Assembly: GCA_902786345.1 (NCBI GenBank)
Contig: CADACB010000024.1
Coordinates: forward strand, 1-50,303
DNA from: an uncultured Ruminococcus sp.
Lineage (GTDB): Bacteria; Bacillota; Clostridia; Oscillospirales; Acutalibacteraceae
Length of the DNA stretch: 50,303 nucleotides
Direction of reading: 5' to 3'
Below, piece by piece: positions 8,267 through 17,932 of this stretch. A program made the position numbers and the translations under genes. Under the pieces are notes generated by a model that was not told the DNA's origin, made no database searches, and saw only the letters and a program-made list of their open reading frames with translations. Position 1 is the stretch's first letter; the number at the start of each line of letters is the position of its first letter.

Positions 8267-9343
8267 ATGTCGGAAAAAAAATATACAGATCTGAAAAACG
8301 TCAGTGATGTGGTAATAAGCACACGTATAAGATTTGCAAGAAATCTTCGGGAATTTCCGTTTCCTTGCAGACTGAGTGATGAAAAGAAAAGAAAGGTTGC
8401 CAACATTATAAAGGAATCCGTTCTTGACGGACATTCGGCAATTTCTGAAAGATTCAGGTATATTCAAATGTCAGAGCTTACACAGGAAGAGGCAGTTTCA
8501 CTTGTTGAAAGACATCTTGTAAGTCCCGAGTTCATATCTGACAGACAAGGAAGGGGACTGTTGCTTCTTGATGATGAATCTGTAAGTATTATGATAAATG
8601 AAGAAGATCACGTAAGAATTCAGGTGATAAACTCAGGTATGAAGCTTGAAGAGGCATTTGATCTTGCAGATAAGATAGACACTCTTCTTGATGAGCAGCT
8701 TGATTTTGCATTTAATGACAAGCTTGGCTATCTGACACAGTGCCCTACAAATATCGGAACAGGAATGAGGGCATCGCTTATGCTTCATCTTCCTGCATTG
8801 CAGGAAAGCGGAGCTATGGGTAAGATCGGAGCGTCTCTGTCTAAGCTTGGTCTGGTTATAAGAGGCTTATATGGAGAGGGAACAGAACCAAGCGGTGCTA
8901 TATACCAGCTGTCAAATCAGGTTACTCTGGGAATATCTGAAAGAGAAGCAATAAACAATCTTCGTGACATTGCCTTCCAGCTTGTAGTTCAGGAGAGAAA
9001 TTCACGTGAAGCCTTATCAAGAAACATAAATGTTCTTGACGCAATATACCGTTCATACGGAATAATGCTTTATGCAAAGCTTATGAGTAATGATGAGTGT
9101 ATGAAGCTTATTTCAAACGTCAGATTCGGTGTGGAAATGGGGCTGTTCGACAATATAGATTTTGATACGCTGAACAGGCTTATAATAGAAATACAGCCGG
9201 CAACTCTGATGAAGAATATAGGAAAGAAGCTTACTCCGGCAGAACGTGACCGTATACGCGCGGAGCTTGTCAGAACGGCGATAACACAGCAAAAGATTCC
9301 TGTAAGCCACAGACTTGAAAACAGTGAGAACAGTGTAAAATAA
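8267..9343 (+). CDS. mcsB: McsB, protein arginine kinase
   Basis: This 358-residue member of the phosphagen kinase family phosphorylates arginines on proteins to target them for ClpCP. Visible motifs are STRIRFARNL (nucleotide-binding arginines), the active-site cysteine C159 in QCPTNIGTGMRAS, and the 'VIRGLYGEGTEPSGAIYQLSNQ' region. ATG 8267 is chosen because AAAGGAG sits about 7 nt upstream; an in-frame GTG at 8258 overlaps that site. The gene lies 5 nt past the mcsA stop. Confidence 0.94.
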   Translation: MSEKKYTDLKNVSDVVISTRIRFARNLREFPFPCRLSDEKKRKVANIIKESVLDGHSAISERFRYIQMSELTQEEAVSLVERHLVSPEFISDRQGRGLLLLDDESVSIMINEEDHVRIQVINSGMKLEEAFDLADKIDTLLDEQLDFAFNDKLGYLTQCPTNIGTGMRASLMLHLPALQESGAMGKIGASLSKLGLVIRGLYGEGTEPSGAIYQLSNQVTLGISEREAINNLRDIAFQLVVQERNSREALSRNINVLDAIYRSYGIMLYAKLMSNDECMKLISNVRFGVEMGLFDNIDFDTLNRLIIEIQPATLMKNIGKKLTPAERDRIRAELVRTAITQQKIPVSHRLENSENSVK

Positions 9344-9364
9344 TAATGGTGTTTTTTCATCTGT

Positions 9365-9512
9365 CTGTTTGTTTACACAAAACCCTTCCGAAAGCACAAC
9401 GTTATGAGTGCGTGGAAGGGAGAACCGCGATCGACGTATGTTTGTTTTGAATAAACAACATGAGCTTTTGCGAACGCAATCGCGAATACGGGTGCGGCAG
9501 CTTGCCGCGAAC
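9365..9512 (+). repeat. Dispersed hairpin repeat, copy 2 (between mcsB and clpC)
   Basis: Stem P1 is CCCTTCC (9383-9389) with GGAAGGG (9414-9420), and P2 is GCAC (9394-9397) with GTGC (9408-9411). The distal pair is CGCGAT (9426-9431) with ATCGCG (9479-9484), and the tail hairpin is GCGGCA (9494-9499) with TGCCGC (9503-9508). It splits the stress operon and ends about 90 nt before clpC. TTGCCG (9502-9507) and TATGAT (9526-9531) at 18 nt spacing could form a secondary clpC promoter. Confidence 0.78.
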
Positions 9513-9603
9513 TGTTTGAGTAAGATATGATATAAAGAGGAAGATATTTTATATTACAATTTAAAAAAGAAAAAAACTTAAATAGAAACAGGGGGTATAG
9601 ATT

Positions 9604-12060
9604 ATGTATAAATTCAATGGTTTCACAGAAAAGGCAAACAACGCAATCAACCTTGCAATTGAATCCGCACAGGAGTTCGGACACACATATGTAGGAAGTG
9701 AGCATATACTTCTCGGATTGCTGAAAAATAATGACGGAGTTGCATATACAGTTCTTTCACAGTGCGGGGCAGCAGAAGACAAGCTTACTGAGCTTATCGT
9801 TCAGGAAACGGGAACAGGAGATATTACAAGACTTACACCGGATGATTTTACCCCAAGAACCAAAAGAGTTCTTCAGACTGCAATTATGCAGGCTTCCAGA
9901 ATGGGACATAATTATGTAGGTACAGAGCATATTCTTATAGCTCTGATTTCTGATTCAGAAAGCTATGCTGTAAGCTTTCTCGGTAGAATGAACATAAGAG
10001 TATCCGATATAATAAGAATGCTGAACGAATCACTGGGAAGTGAGGGAGAAAGCGAATTTTCCGGAGCGGGGGCTGATTCTCATGGTGGAAGAGCGTCCTC
10101 GGGAAGTACCAAGGTGCTTGATAAGTTCGGCAGAGATCTGACGGATATAGCATCCAAGGGTGAAATTGATCCTGTTATAGGAAGACAGGATGAGATAGAG
10201 AGAGTTATACAGATTCTTTCAAGAAGAACGAAAAATAATCCTTGTCTTATAGGTGAGCCTGGCGTGGGAAAAACAGCAGTTGCAGAAGGACTTGCACTCA
10301 AGATAGTTTCCGGAGATGTTCCTGAGCCTTTGAAAAATAAGAAGATCATATCACTTGACCTTACAAGTATGATAGCAGGTACAAAATACCGCGGTGATTT
10401 TGAGGACAGGATCAGCAATGCAATTGCAGAGGTAAAAAAGGCAGGAAATATAATTCTGTTTATAGACGAGCTGCATACGATAATAGGAGCAGGCTCTGCC
10501 GAAGGCTCTGCTGATACTGCTAATATCCTCAAGCCGTCACTTGCAAGAGGTGACTTTCAGGTTATCGGTGCAACAACTATAAATGAATACCGTAAGTATA
10601 TTGAAAAGGATGCGGCACTTGAAAGACGTTTTCAGCCTGTAATGGTCGGTGAGCCAACAGAAGAAGAGGCTGTGCTGATTCTGAAGGGCTTGCGTGACAG
10701 ATATGAGGCTCATCATAAGGTAAGAATAACGGATGAGGCAATCAATGAAGCTGTAAAGCTCTCGTCGAGATATATTGCCGACAGGTTCCTGCCTGATAAA
10801 GCGATCGACCTTGTTGATGAAGCTGCATCCAGAGTAAGACTCAGAACATATACAGCTCCGGACGATCTTCAGACAATTGAAAATACACTGAAATCTCTTG
10901 AACAGGAAAAAGCTGAGGCTGTGAACACTCAAGATTTTGAGCGTGCAGCTAAGATAAGAGATGAAGAGAAAAAGCTCAGGGAAGAGCTTGACAACAAGAA
11001 AAAAGAATGGCAGGAAAAAAATGAGCATAAAAATGACGAGGTTACAGGTGAGGATATTGCAGAGATAGTTTCAAGTTGGACAGGCGTTCCTGTATCACAG
11101 CTTACACAGGAAGAGAGTGAAAGACTTTTAAAGCTTGAAGAGATCCTCCATAATAGGATTATCGGACAGGATGAAGCTGTATCAGCTGTATCAAAGGCTA
11201 TCCGCAGAGGAAGAGTCGGCTTGAAGGATCCTAATCGTCCTGTGGGTTCGTTTATATTCTTAGGGCCGACAGGAGTCGGAAAAACAGAGCTGTGCAAGGC
11301 TCTTGCACAGGCAATGTTTGGTGATGAAAATGCAATGATACGTTTTGATATGTCTGAATATATGGAAAAACATACCGTATCAAAGCTTATAGGTTCACCT
11401 CCGGGATATGTAGGATATGATGAAGGAGGTCAGCTTACAGAGAGTGTAAGACGTCATCCTTATTCAGTACTCTTGTTTGATGAAATAGAGAAGGCTCATC
11501 CTGATGTATTTAATATGCTGCTTCAAATACTTGATGACGGAAGACTTACTGATTCACAGGGCAGACACGTTAATTTCAGAAATACAGTTATCATTATGAC
11601 ATCAAATGTAGGTGCAAGACTTATTACCGAAAAACAGAGCAATCTCGGATTTTTCGGAGGAGATGAAAAAGAATCTGATGATGATAACAAGATAAAAGAG
11701 GCGGTTCTTTCAGAGCTTAAAAAAGTATTCAAGCCTGAGTTCCTGAACAGAGTGGATGATACTATTGTTTTCAATAAGCTTACTGAAGATGATATTTGTA
11801 AAATTGCGAAAAATCTTCTTTCAAATCTTGAGAAGCGTCTTGAAGACATAGGTATTTCGGCAGAGTTCACAAGTGCTGCTGTAAAGGCGGTTGCCGATGC
11901 CGGATTTGATGAGCTTTATGGTGCAAGACCTTTGAAAAGAGCTATCCAGTCAAAGATAGAAGATGCTGTATCTGAAAAAATGCTTGACGGAACTGTGAAG
12001 TCCGGAGGTAAAATTATATGTGATTATAAAGACGGCAAATTTACCTTTGAAAATAAATAA
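9604..12060 (+). CDS. clpC: ClpC, AAA+ unfoldase of the ClpCP protease
   Basis: The 818-residue Hsp100 protein has two N-terminal Clp repeats (1-145), AAA-1 with Walker A GEPGVGKT (217-224), a middle domain with the UVR-type segment 'AVNTQDFERAAKIRDEEKKL' that marks ClpC rather than ClpA/ClpE, AAA-2 with GPTGVGKT, and a C-terminal sensor-2 'GARPLKRAIQ'. It unfolds arginine-phosphorylated proteins and CtsR for ClpP, which is not encoded here. The start is ATG 9604 with GGGGG about 9 nt upstream. It is last in the CtsR operon and is followed by a strong terminator. Confidence 0.96.
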   Translation: MYKFNGFTEKANNAINLAIESAQEFGHTYVGSEHILLGLLKNNDGVAYTVLSQCGAAEDKLTELIVQETGTGDITRLTPDDFTPRTKRVLQTAIMQASRMGHNYVGTEHILIALISDSESYAVSFLGRMNIRVSDIIRMLNESLGSEGESEFSGAGADSHGGRASSGSTKVLDKFGRDLTDIASKGEIDPVIGRQDEIERVIQILSRRTKNNPCLIGEPGVGKTAVAEGLALKIVSGDVPEPLKNKKIISLDLTSMIAGTKYRGDFEDRISNAIAEVKKAGNIILFIDELHTIIGAGSAEGSADTANILKPSLARGDFQVIGATTINEYRKYIEKDAALERRFQPVMVGEPTEEEAVLILKGLRDRYEAHHKVRITDEAINEAVKLSSRYIADRFLPDKAIDLVDEAASRVRLRTYTAPDDLQTIENTLKSLEQEKAEAVNTQDFERAAKIRDEEKKLREELDNKKKEWQEKNEHKNDEVTGEDIAEIVSSWTGVPVSQLTQEESERLLKLEEILHNRIIGQDEAVSAVSKAIRRGRVGLKDPNRPVGSFIFLGPTGVGKTELCKALAQAMFGDENAMIRFDMSEYMEKHTVSKLIGSPPGYVGYDEGGQLTESVRRHPYSVLLFDEIEKAHPDVFNMLLQILDDGRLTDSQGRHVNFRNTVIIMTSNVGARLITEKQSNLGFFGGDEKESDDDNKIKEAVLSELKKVFKPEFLNRVDDTIVFNKLTEDDICKIAKNLLSNLEKRLEDIGISAEFTSAAVKAVADAGFDELYGARPLKRAIQSKIEDAVSEKMLDGTVKSGGKIICDYKDGKFTFENK

Positions 12061-12077
12061 GACTTATAGGTGAAATA

Positions 12078-12120
12078 AAGCTCCGTTGTATGAGAAAACT
12101 CATATAACGGAGCTTTTATT
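12078..12120 (+). terminator. Terminator of the ctsR-clpC operon
   Basis: AAGCTCCGTT (12078-12087) pairs with AACGGAGCTT (12106-12115), with further pairing of TATGAG and CTCATA around an AAAA loop, followed by TTATT. Confidence 0.9.
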
Positions 12121-12270
12121 ATTCCTGATTCGTTGTAAGCAGAAAAAAACCGGTTAATAATATTAATGTTTATATCACTCTTGCTTTTTTGAGCAATATA
12201 ATATAAAATAATAATCGGAGTATTTTTGTATTCCTATAATCCGGAATAAAAGTAAAGGGGAGTATTTATT

Positions 12271-12786
12271 ATGTCTGAACAGAAAAAAGCAGCAGTTATA
12301 ATGGGCAGCGACAGCGATTTTCCCATAGTATCGGGAGCAATAAAAACGCTTGATCAGTATGGAGTACCTTTTGAGGTACACGTTATGTCAGCACACAGAA
12401 CTCCGGAGGCAGCAGCGCAATTTGCTGCAAATGCACGTAAGAACGGATTCGGTGTTATTATTGCTGCAGCAGGCAAGGCGGCTCATCTTGCAGGTGTTCT
12501 TGCGGCACATACAACTCTGCCCGTAATAGGTATACCGATAAAATCATCAACGCTTGATGGTCTTGATGCACTTCTTGCAACGGTACAGATGCCAAAGGGT
12601 ATTCCTGTTGCTACAGTTGCCATAGACGGAGCGGACAATGCGGCTATACTTGCTGTTCAGATGCTCGCATTATCAGATGCTTCGCTTGCCGAAAAGCTTG
12701 AAAATGAAAAGCTTGAGATGAAAAGCGGTGTTGAGAAAAAGGATGCCGCAATTCAGGAAAGGGCAGCAGAGCTTATTAAAAAATAA
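12271..12786 (+). CDS. purE: PurE, N5-carboxyaminoimidazole ribonucleotide mutase
   Basis: The 171-residue class I PurE contains MGSDSDFP (phosphate binding), the catalytic histidine segment MSAHRTPE and [12 protein letters not shown], where GMAAHL is usual. It converts N5-CAIR to CAIR in purine synthesis. AAAGGGGAG precedes ATG 12271. It opens a seven-gene purine operon. No purine riboswitch or clear PurR box could be recognised in 12121-12270, and no promoter with both boxes well placed was found there. Confidence 0.95.
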   Translation: MSEQKKAAVIMGSDSDFPIVSGAIKTLDQYGVPFEVHVMSAHRTPEAAAQFAANARKNGFGVIIAAAGKAAHLAGVLAAHTTLPVIGIPIKSSTLDGLDALLATVQMPKGIPVATVAIDGADNAAILAVQMLALSDASLAEKLENEKLEMKSGVEKKDAAIQERAAELIKK

Positions 12787-12797
12787 GGAGTATAATT

Positions 12798-14213
12798 ATG
12801 TCTGAGTTACACGATGAATGCGGTGTTTTCGGAATATTTACCAATGATGCTTCCGTTAATATAGTAGAAGAAACCTACCTTTCACTTTATGCACTTCAGC
12901 ACAGAGGTCAGGTGGGTGCGGGAATTGCCGTGAATAATAACGGTAATATTATATATCATAAGGATTTCGGTATGATACCTGAGGCACTGCCTGAACGGGA
13001 GCTTTTAAGGCTGGGCAGCGGCAGAATTGCAATAGGCCATGTAAAATATTCGTCCGGTGAACAGGTGGATCACGAAAATCTGGCTCCCCTTGTAATGAGA
13101 TATATCAAAGGACAGCTTGCTTTATGTATAAACGGTGCTCTTACAAATTATCACGAACTGAGAAATGATCTTAATCAGGGAGCAGCTATTTTTCAGTCAA
13201 ACGGAGATACTGAGGTGATAGCATACCTTATTGCACGTGCAAGGATCAATACCTCTTCAATAGAAGAGGCTGTCAGACAGGCTGTCTGTAGGTTAAATGG
13301 CGCATATGCACTTGTGATGATGTCGCCAAGCAAGCTTATAGGCGTTCGTGATCCAATGGGAATACGTCCGTTGTGTTATGGTAAGATCGGCAGCAGCTAT
13401 GTAATAGCTTCGGAATCCTGTGTGTTTGACAGTATGGGCGGTGAATTCATAAGAGATATACAGCCCGGAGAAATGCTTGTTATTGACAGCGAGGGTGTAC
13501 ACAGCTATACGGATGACTGCGGCGGCAAAACTGCCTTGTGTATGTTTGAATATGTTTTCTTCTCACGTCCTGACAGTGTAGTGGACGGTGTTTCTGTCAA
13601 TCAGGCAAGACAAAGGGCAGGAAAACTGCTTGCAAAGCAGCATCCGGTTGAGGCGGATATTGTCTGCGGAGTGCCTGACTGCGGAATAGAGTCGGCAATC
13701 GGCTATGCTATGGAATCCGGTATACCATATGCAACTGGTCTTATAAAAAACAAGTATATTGGAAGAGCGTTCAATGACAGAAAAAAGAATTCCGAATACC
13801 TTATGCGTATCAAGCTGAATGCATTGAAAAATAACGTAAACGGAAAGCGTGTTATTGTTATAGATGATTCTATACTTAAAGGCAAAACAAGCAGACATAT
13901 TGTAGAACTTCTGAGAAATGCAGGCGCAAAAGAGATACATATGAGAATTGCTTCTCCGCCCTTTATAAGTCCTTGTTATCTTAACAGTGATACCACATCT
14001 AAGGATAAGCTCATAGCTTCAACCAAGAGCATTGATGAGATGCGTGATTATATGGGAGCCGATTCACTCGGTTTTTTGTCGGTTGAAAGTATGCGTGAAA
14101 TTGCTAAGGAAAGCAAGCTTGGATTCTGTGACGCGTGTTTTACAGGAAACTATCCTATGGATGTTTCAGATACTTCAAGAGAGGATAAATATTCAAGAAA
14201 AATTGAATCATAA
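12798..14213 (+). CDS. purF: PurF, amidophosphoribosyltransferase
   Basis: The 471-residue enzyme commits PRPP to purine synthesis. The N-terminal Ntn glutaminase nucleophile is C8 after a seven-residue propeptide (MSELHDE|CGVFGIF). The PRPP site is VIVIDDSILKGKTS. Cysteines at the places known to bind the [4Fe-4S] cluster in the Bacillus enzyme are present (LCMFEYVFF, SPCYL, and CDAC near the end), so this is the iron-sulfur, processed type. It lies 11 nt after purE with AAGGAG upstream. Confidence 0.96.
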   Translation: MSELHDECGVFGIFTNDASVNIVEETYLSLYALQHRGQVGAGIAVNNNGNIIYHKDFGMIPEALPERELLRLGSGRIAIGHVKYSSGEQVDHENLAPLVMRYIKGQLALCINGALTNYHELRNDLNQGAAIFQSNGDTEVIAYLIARARINTSSIEEAVRQAVCRLNGAYALVMMSPSKLIGVRDPMGIRPLCYGKIGSSYVIASESCVFDSMGGEFIRDIQPGEMLVIDSEGVHSYTDDCGGKTALCMFEYVFFSRPDSVVDGVSVNQARQRAGKLLAKQHPVEADIVCGVPDCGIESAIGYAMESGIPYATGLIKNKYIGRAFNDRKKNSEYLMRIKLNALKNNVNGKRVIVIDDSILKGKTSRHIVELLRNAGAKEIHMRIASPPFISPCYLNSDTTSKDKLIASTKSIDEMRDYMGADSLGFLSVESMREIAKESKLGFCDACFTGNYPMDVSDTSREDKYSRKIES

Positions 14214-14266
14214 GTATATTACCTGTTCAAATGATACAGGCTTTATGAAAAATATGGAGGCATAAT

Positions 14267-15304
14267 ATGAAAAGCTACAGTGACAGTTATAAAGCAGCAG
14301 GCGTTGACGTAACAGCCGGTTACAAATCGGTAGAGCTTATGAAGCAGTATGTTGCAAAAACAATGACAGACGGTGTTCTTTCAGGAATAGGCGGTTTTGG
14401 AGGTCTGTTTGAGATAGATACAACCGGTATCAATAAGCCTGTTCTTGTTTCCGGTACAGACGGAGTGGGTACAAAAATCAAGCTTGCTTTTCTGCTTGAT
14501 AAGCACGATACAGTAGGTATTGACTGTGTGGCAATGTGTGTTAACGATATTATATGCTGTGGAGCAAAGCCGCAGTTTTTCCTTGATTATATTGCAATAG
14601 GCAAGAATTATCCGGAAAAGGTTGCAAAAATCGTTTCAGGTGTTGCAGAGGGCTGTATACAGAGCGGCTGTGCATTGGTCGGCGGAGAAACTGCCGAGCA
14701 CCCCGGACTTATGCCGGAGGATGAATATGATCTTGCCGGTTTTGCAGTAGGTGTTGTTGATAAGGATAAGATCCTCAAGCCTGAAACTCAGAAACCCGGA
14801 GATGTTATGATAGCTATAAAGTCAAGTGGTGTACATTCAAACGGTTTTTCGCTTGTCCGCAAGGTTTTTGATATTAATGAGACAACAATAACAAAATACT
14901 ATGAAGAGCTTGGCGGAACACTTGGAGAAACATTACTTACTCCCACAAGAATATATGTTAAAGCAATAATGTCGCTTGTTGACAGTGTAAGAGTGAAGTC
15001 AATATCTCACATTACAGGCGGTGGTTTTTATGAGAATATCCCGCGTTCTTTGCCTGATGGTATATCTGCAAAGATAAAACGCAGTGACGTTCAGGTGCTT
15101 CCTATATTTGATCTTATAGCAAAAACCGGAAATATACCCGAAAGAGATATGTTCAATACATTCAATATGGGTGTAGGTATGACTGTTGTTGTTGATAAGA
15201 ATGATGTTGAAAAAGCAATAGAGATACTTAAAGCATCCGGTGAGGAGGCATATGTACTCGGTGAGCTTGTTGAGAGCAGCGAGGGTGTTATAATAGAGTA
15301 TTAA
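14267..15304 (+). CDS. purM: PurM, phosphoribosylformylglycinamidine cyclo-ligase
   Basis: The 345-residue AIR synthetase shows [15 protein letters not shown], the nucleotide-binding [21 protein letters not shown], and [13 protein letters not shown]. It closes the imidazole ring of AIR. The ribosome binding site TGGAGG is 6-7 nt before ATG 14267. It is separated from purF by 53 nt, in which no promoter is seen. Confidence 0.96.
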   Translation: MKSYSDSYKAAGVDVTAGYKSVELMKQYVAKTMTDGVLSGIGGFGGLFEIDTTGINKPVLVSGTDGVGTKIKLAFLLDKHDTVGIDCVAMCVNDIICCGAKPQFFLDYIAIGKNYPEKVAKIVSGVAEGCIQSGCALVGGETAEHPGLMPEDEYDLAGFAVGVVDKDKILKPETQKPGDVMIAIKSSGVHSNGFSLVRKVFDINETTITKYYEELGGTLGETLLTPTRIYVKAIMSLVDSVRVKSISHITGGGFYENIPRSLPDGISAKIKRSDVQVLPIFDLIAKTGNIPERDMFNTFNMGVGMTVVVDKNDVEKAIEILKASGEEAYVLGELVESSEGVIIEY

Positions 15305-15330
15305 TGCTTTGCCGAAAGGAAGATCATTAA

Positions 15331-15957
15331 ATGAAGAATATCGTAGTACTGGTTTCCGGCGGCGGAACAAATTTACAGGCTTTGATTGACGCACAGGAAA
15401 ACGGAATTATTAAAAATGGCAGGATAACCTGTGTGATTTCGTCCAAGCACGATGTATACGCACTCGAACGTGCAAAAAATCATAATATAAAATCAAAGGT
15501 CATAGCAAGAAAAGACTTTAACGATTCTGTCGAATACAGCAGGGCTATCCTTGAAGCACTTAATGAAGAGAAAGCAGACCTTGTTGTGTATGCAGGATTT
15601 ATGACGATTCTTGATGAGCTTGTTGTAAAAGCATATCCTAATAAAATGATGAATGTTCATCCGGCACTTATTCCAAGCTTCTGCGGCAAGGGTTATTACG
15701 GACTCAGAGTTCACGAAGAGGCAATAGCAAAGGGCGTAAAAATCACCGGCGCTACTGTTCATTTTGTGACTGAAGTCTGTGACGGAGGACCTATTATACT
15801 GCAAAAGGCAGTCGAACTTAATGATGATGATACACCTGAGGTTCTCCAAAAGAGAGTTATGGAACAGGCAGAATGGAAAATTCTTCCTCAGGCAGTGTCA
15901 CTGTTTTGTGATGACAGGCTTGAGGTCAGAGACGGACGTGTGTTCATAAAAAACTGA
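15331..15957 (+). CDS. purN: PurN, phosphoribosylglycinamide formyltransferase
   Basis: The 208-residue folate-dependent GAR transformylase starts with LVSGGGTNLQALIDA. Its catalytic triad is visible: N and H in MNVHPALIPSF, and D in CDGGPII. It transfers formyl from 10-formyl-THF to GAR. It is placed between purM and the IMP cyclohydrolase gene with 2 nt to the next open frame, in one operon. Confidence 0.95.
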   Translation: MKNIVVLVSGGGTNLQALIDAQENGIIKNGRITCVISSKHDVYALERAKNHNIKSKVIARKDFNDSVEYSRAILEALNEEKADLVVYAGFMTILDELVVKAYPNKMMNVHPALIPSFCGKGYYGLRVHEEAIAKGVKITGATVHFVTEVCDGGPIILQKAVELNDDDTPEVLQKRVMEQAEWKILPQAVSLFCDDRLEVRDGRVFIKN

Positions 15958-15977
15958 CAGTGAAAGGAAATGATGAA

Positions 15978-16685
15978 ATGACAGATCTTAAAGCAGAGGT
16001 TTCTTCAACTACTTATCCCGGCAGAGGAATAATAATAGGTAAGAGTGCTGACGGCAAAAAGGCAGTAACGGGATATTTTATTATGGGCAGAAGTGAAAAC
16101 AGCCGCAACAGAGTGTTTGTTGCAGAAGGCAAGGATCTTAAAACACAGGCATTTGATCCTTCAAAGCTTGTTGATCCTTCTCTTATAATTTATGCTCCGG
16201 TACGTACTCTGAAGAACGTGACTGTTGTTACAAATGGTGATCAGACAGATACTATAAGAGATTTTATTCTTGAGGGGAAAACTTTTGAGGATGCTCTCAG
16301 AACAAGAACCTTTGAGCCTGATCCGCCTAACTTTACTCCAAGGATCTCAGGTATTATGGAGTTTAATGACGGTGATTTCTCATATAAGCTTTCAATTCTC
16401 AAAAGCAATTGCGGCAGAGAGAAATCAGCGCTTCGCTTCTTCTATGAATATGCACAGCCAGTTGCAGGTGAGGGACATTTCATCCATACATATAAGTGTG
16501 ACGGAAACCCGATTCCGTCATTTGAGGGAGAACCTACTCTTGTTAATATAGAGGGTGATATTGATACTTTTACAAACAATATATGGAATGCTCTTAACGA
16601 AGATAACAAGGTATCTCTGTATACAAGATTTACCGACCTTGCGACAGGAGAATTTGAGGACAGAATAGTTAACAAGAATGTATAA
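15978..16685 (+). CDS. IMP cyclohydrolase, PurO-like stand-alone enzyme
   Basis: The 235-residue protein begins MTDLKAEVSSTTYPGRGIIIG. The motifs GYFIMGRSENSRNRVF and PDPPNFTPRISGI are those I associate with the archaeal-type IMP cyclohydrolase family (PurO, PF07826), which is unrelated to the cyclohydrolase half of fused PurH. It would close FAICAR to IMP. The next gene supplies the AICAR transformylase step, so the two together replace PurH. ATG 15978 with AAAGGA (15963-15968) is preferred over the GTG at 15960. Confidence 0.85.
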   Translation: MTDLKAEVSSTTYPGRGIIIGKSADGKKAVTGYFIMGRSENSRNRVFVAEGKDLKTQAFDPSKLVDPSLIIYAPVRTLKNVTVVTNGDQTDTIRDFILEGKTFEDALRTRTFEPDPPNFTPRISGIMEFNDGDFSYKLSILKSNCGREKSALRFFYEYAQPVAGEGHFIHTYKCDGNPIPSFEGEPTLVNIEGDIDTFTNNIWNALNEDNKVSLYTRFTDLATGEFEDRIVNKNV

Positions 16686-16735
16686 TTGATTTATGGCGGA
16701 GCAGTCCGCGTAATAATAAAGGAGATGTTGTCACA

Positions 16736-17914
16736 ATGGCTAACGAACTTGAATTGAAATATGGCTGTAACCCTAATCAGAAGCCGTCAAAAATCTATAT
16801 GCAGGACGGTTCAGAACTTCCTGTTACTGTACTTAACGGAAGACCCGGATATATAAACTTTCTTGATGCATTTAACAGTTGGCAGCTGGTATCAGAGCTG
16901 AAAGCGGCAACCGGACTTCCGGCTGCGGCTTCATTTAAGCATGTAAGTCCCGCAGGTGCGGCTGTAGCTACTGAGCTTTCAGATACGCTTAAGAAAATTT
17001 ATTTTGTTGATGATCTGGAGCTTTCTCCGATCGCAAGTGCTTATGCAAAGGCAAGAGGTGCTGACAGAATGTCATCCTACGGTGACTGGGTAGCTCTTTC
17101 AGATACCTGCGATAAGCAGACAGCTCTTCTTTTGCAGAGAGAGGTTTCTGATGGTATCATCGCTCCCGATTATACAGACGAGGCACTTGAAATACTCAAG
17201 TCAAAGCGCAAAGGAACATATAACGTTGTAAAAATTGACAGTTTATATAAGCCTGCGGCGCTTGAGCATAAGCAGGTTTATGGCATTACCTTTGAGCAGG
17301 GAAGAAATGATCTGAAAATTGATGAGGAAATGCTGAAAAATATTGTAACCGAGAATAAAGAGCTTACTGAGGATGCAAAGCGCGACCTTATCATTGCACT
17401 TATCACATTGAAATATACACAGTCCAACTCTGTATGCTATGCAAAAGACGGACAGGCAATAGGTGTTGGCGCAGGTCAGCAGTCAAGAATACACTGCACA
17501 CGTCTTGCAGGAAATAAAGCAGATATATGGTATCTTCGTCAGTGCCCAAAGGTTCTTGCACTTCCTTTTAAGGAGGATATACGCCGTCCGGATCGTGATA
17601 ATACGATTGACGTTTATATTTCTGATGATTATGAGGATGTACTTGCTGACGGTGTATGGGAGCAGTTCTTTACCACAAAACCCGAACCCCTTACTAAAGA
17701 AGAGAAAAAAGCATGGCTTGCAACATTCAGTGGAGTTTCACTTGGCTCTGACGCATTCTTCCCCTTTGGAGATAACATTGAGCGTGCAAAGCGCAGCGGT
17801 GTACAGTTTATTGCACAGCCTGGCGGTTCAATCAGAGATGATAATGTTATAGATACCTGTAATAAATACAATATGACTATGGCATTTACAGGCATTCGTC
17901 TTTTCCATCACTGA
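16736..17914 (+). CDS. AICAR transformylase, stand-alone (PurH transformylase domain only)
   Basis: The 392-residue protein matches the formyltransferase half of PurH. It begins ELKYGCNPNQKPSK, carries the catalytic Lys-His pair in ASFKHVSPAGAA, and has 'YTQSNSVCYAKDGQAIGVGAGQQSRIHC' and DAFFPFGDNIERA. It formylates AICAR with 10-formyl-THF. No cyclohydrolase domain is attached; that activity is assigned to the gene just upstream. AAAGGAGATG is 10 nt before ATG 16736. Confidence 0.93.
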   Translation: MANELELKYGCNPNQKPSKIYMQDGSELPVTVLNGRPGYINFLDAFNSWQLVSELKAATGLPAAASFKHVSPAGAAVATELSDTLKKIYFVDDLELSPIASAYAKARGADRMSSYGDWVALSDTCDKQTALLLQREVSDGIIAPDYTDEALEILKSKRKGTYNVVKIDSLYKPAALEHKQVYGITFEQGRNDLKIDEEMLKNIVTENKELTEDAKRDLIIALITLKYTQSNSVCYAKDGQAIGVGAGQQSRIHCTRLAGNKADIWYLRQCPKVLALPFKEDIRRPDRDNTIDVYISDDYEDVLADGVWEQFFTTKPEPLTKEEKKAWLATFSGVSLGSDAFFPFGDNIERAKRSGVQFIAQPGGSIRDDNVIDTCNKYNMTMAFTGIRLFHH

Positions 17915-17932
17915 TAAAGGGAGGATACTTAA

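Noticed and set aside
12121-12270. Purine riboswitch upstream of purE
   Set aside because: No three-way junction with the conserved loop sequences could be drawn; only AT-rich sequence and scattered TATAAT-like boxes are seen.
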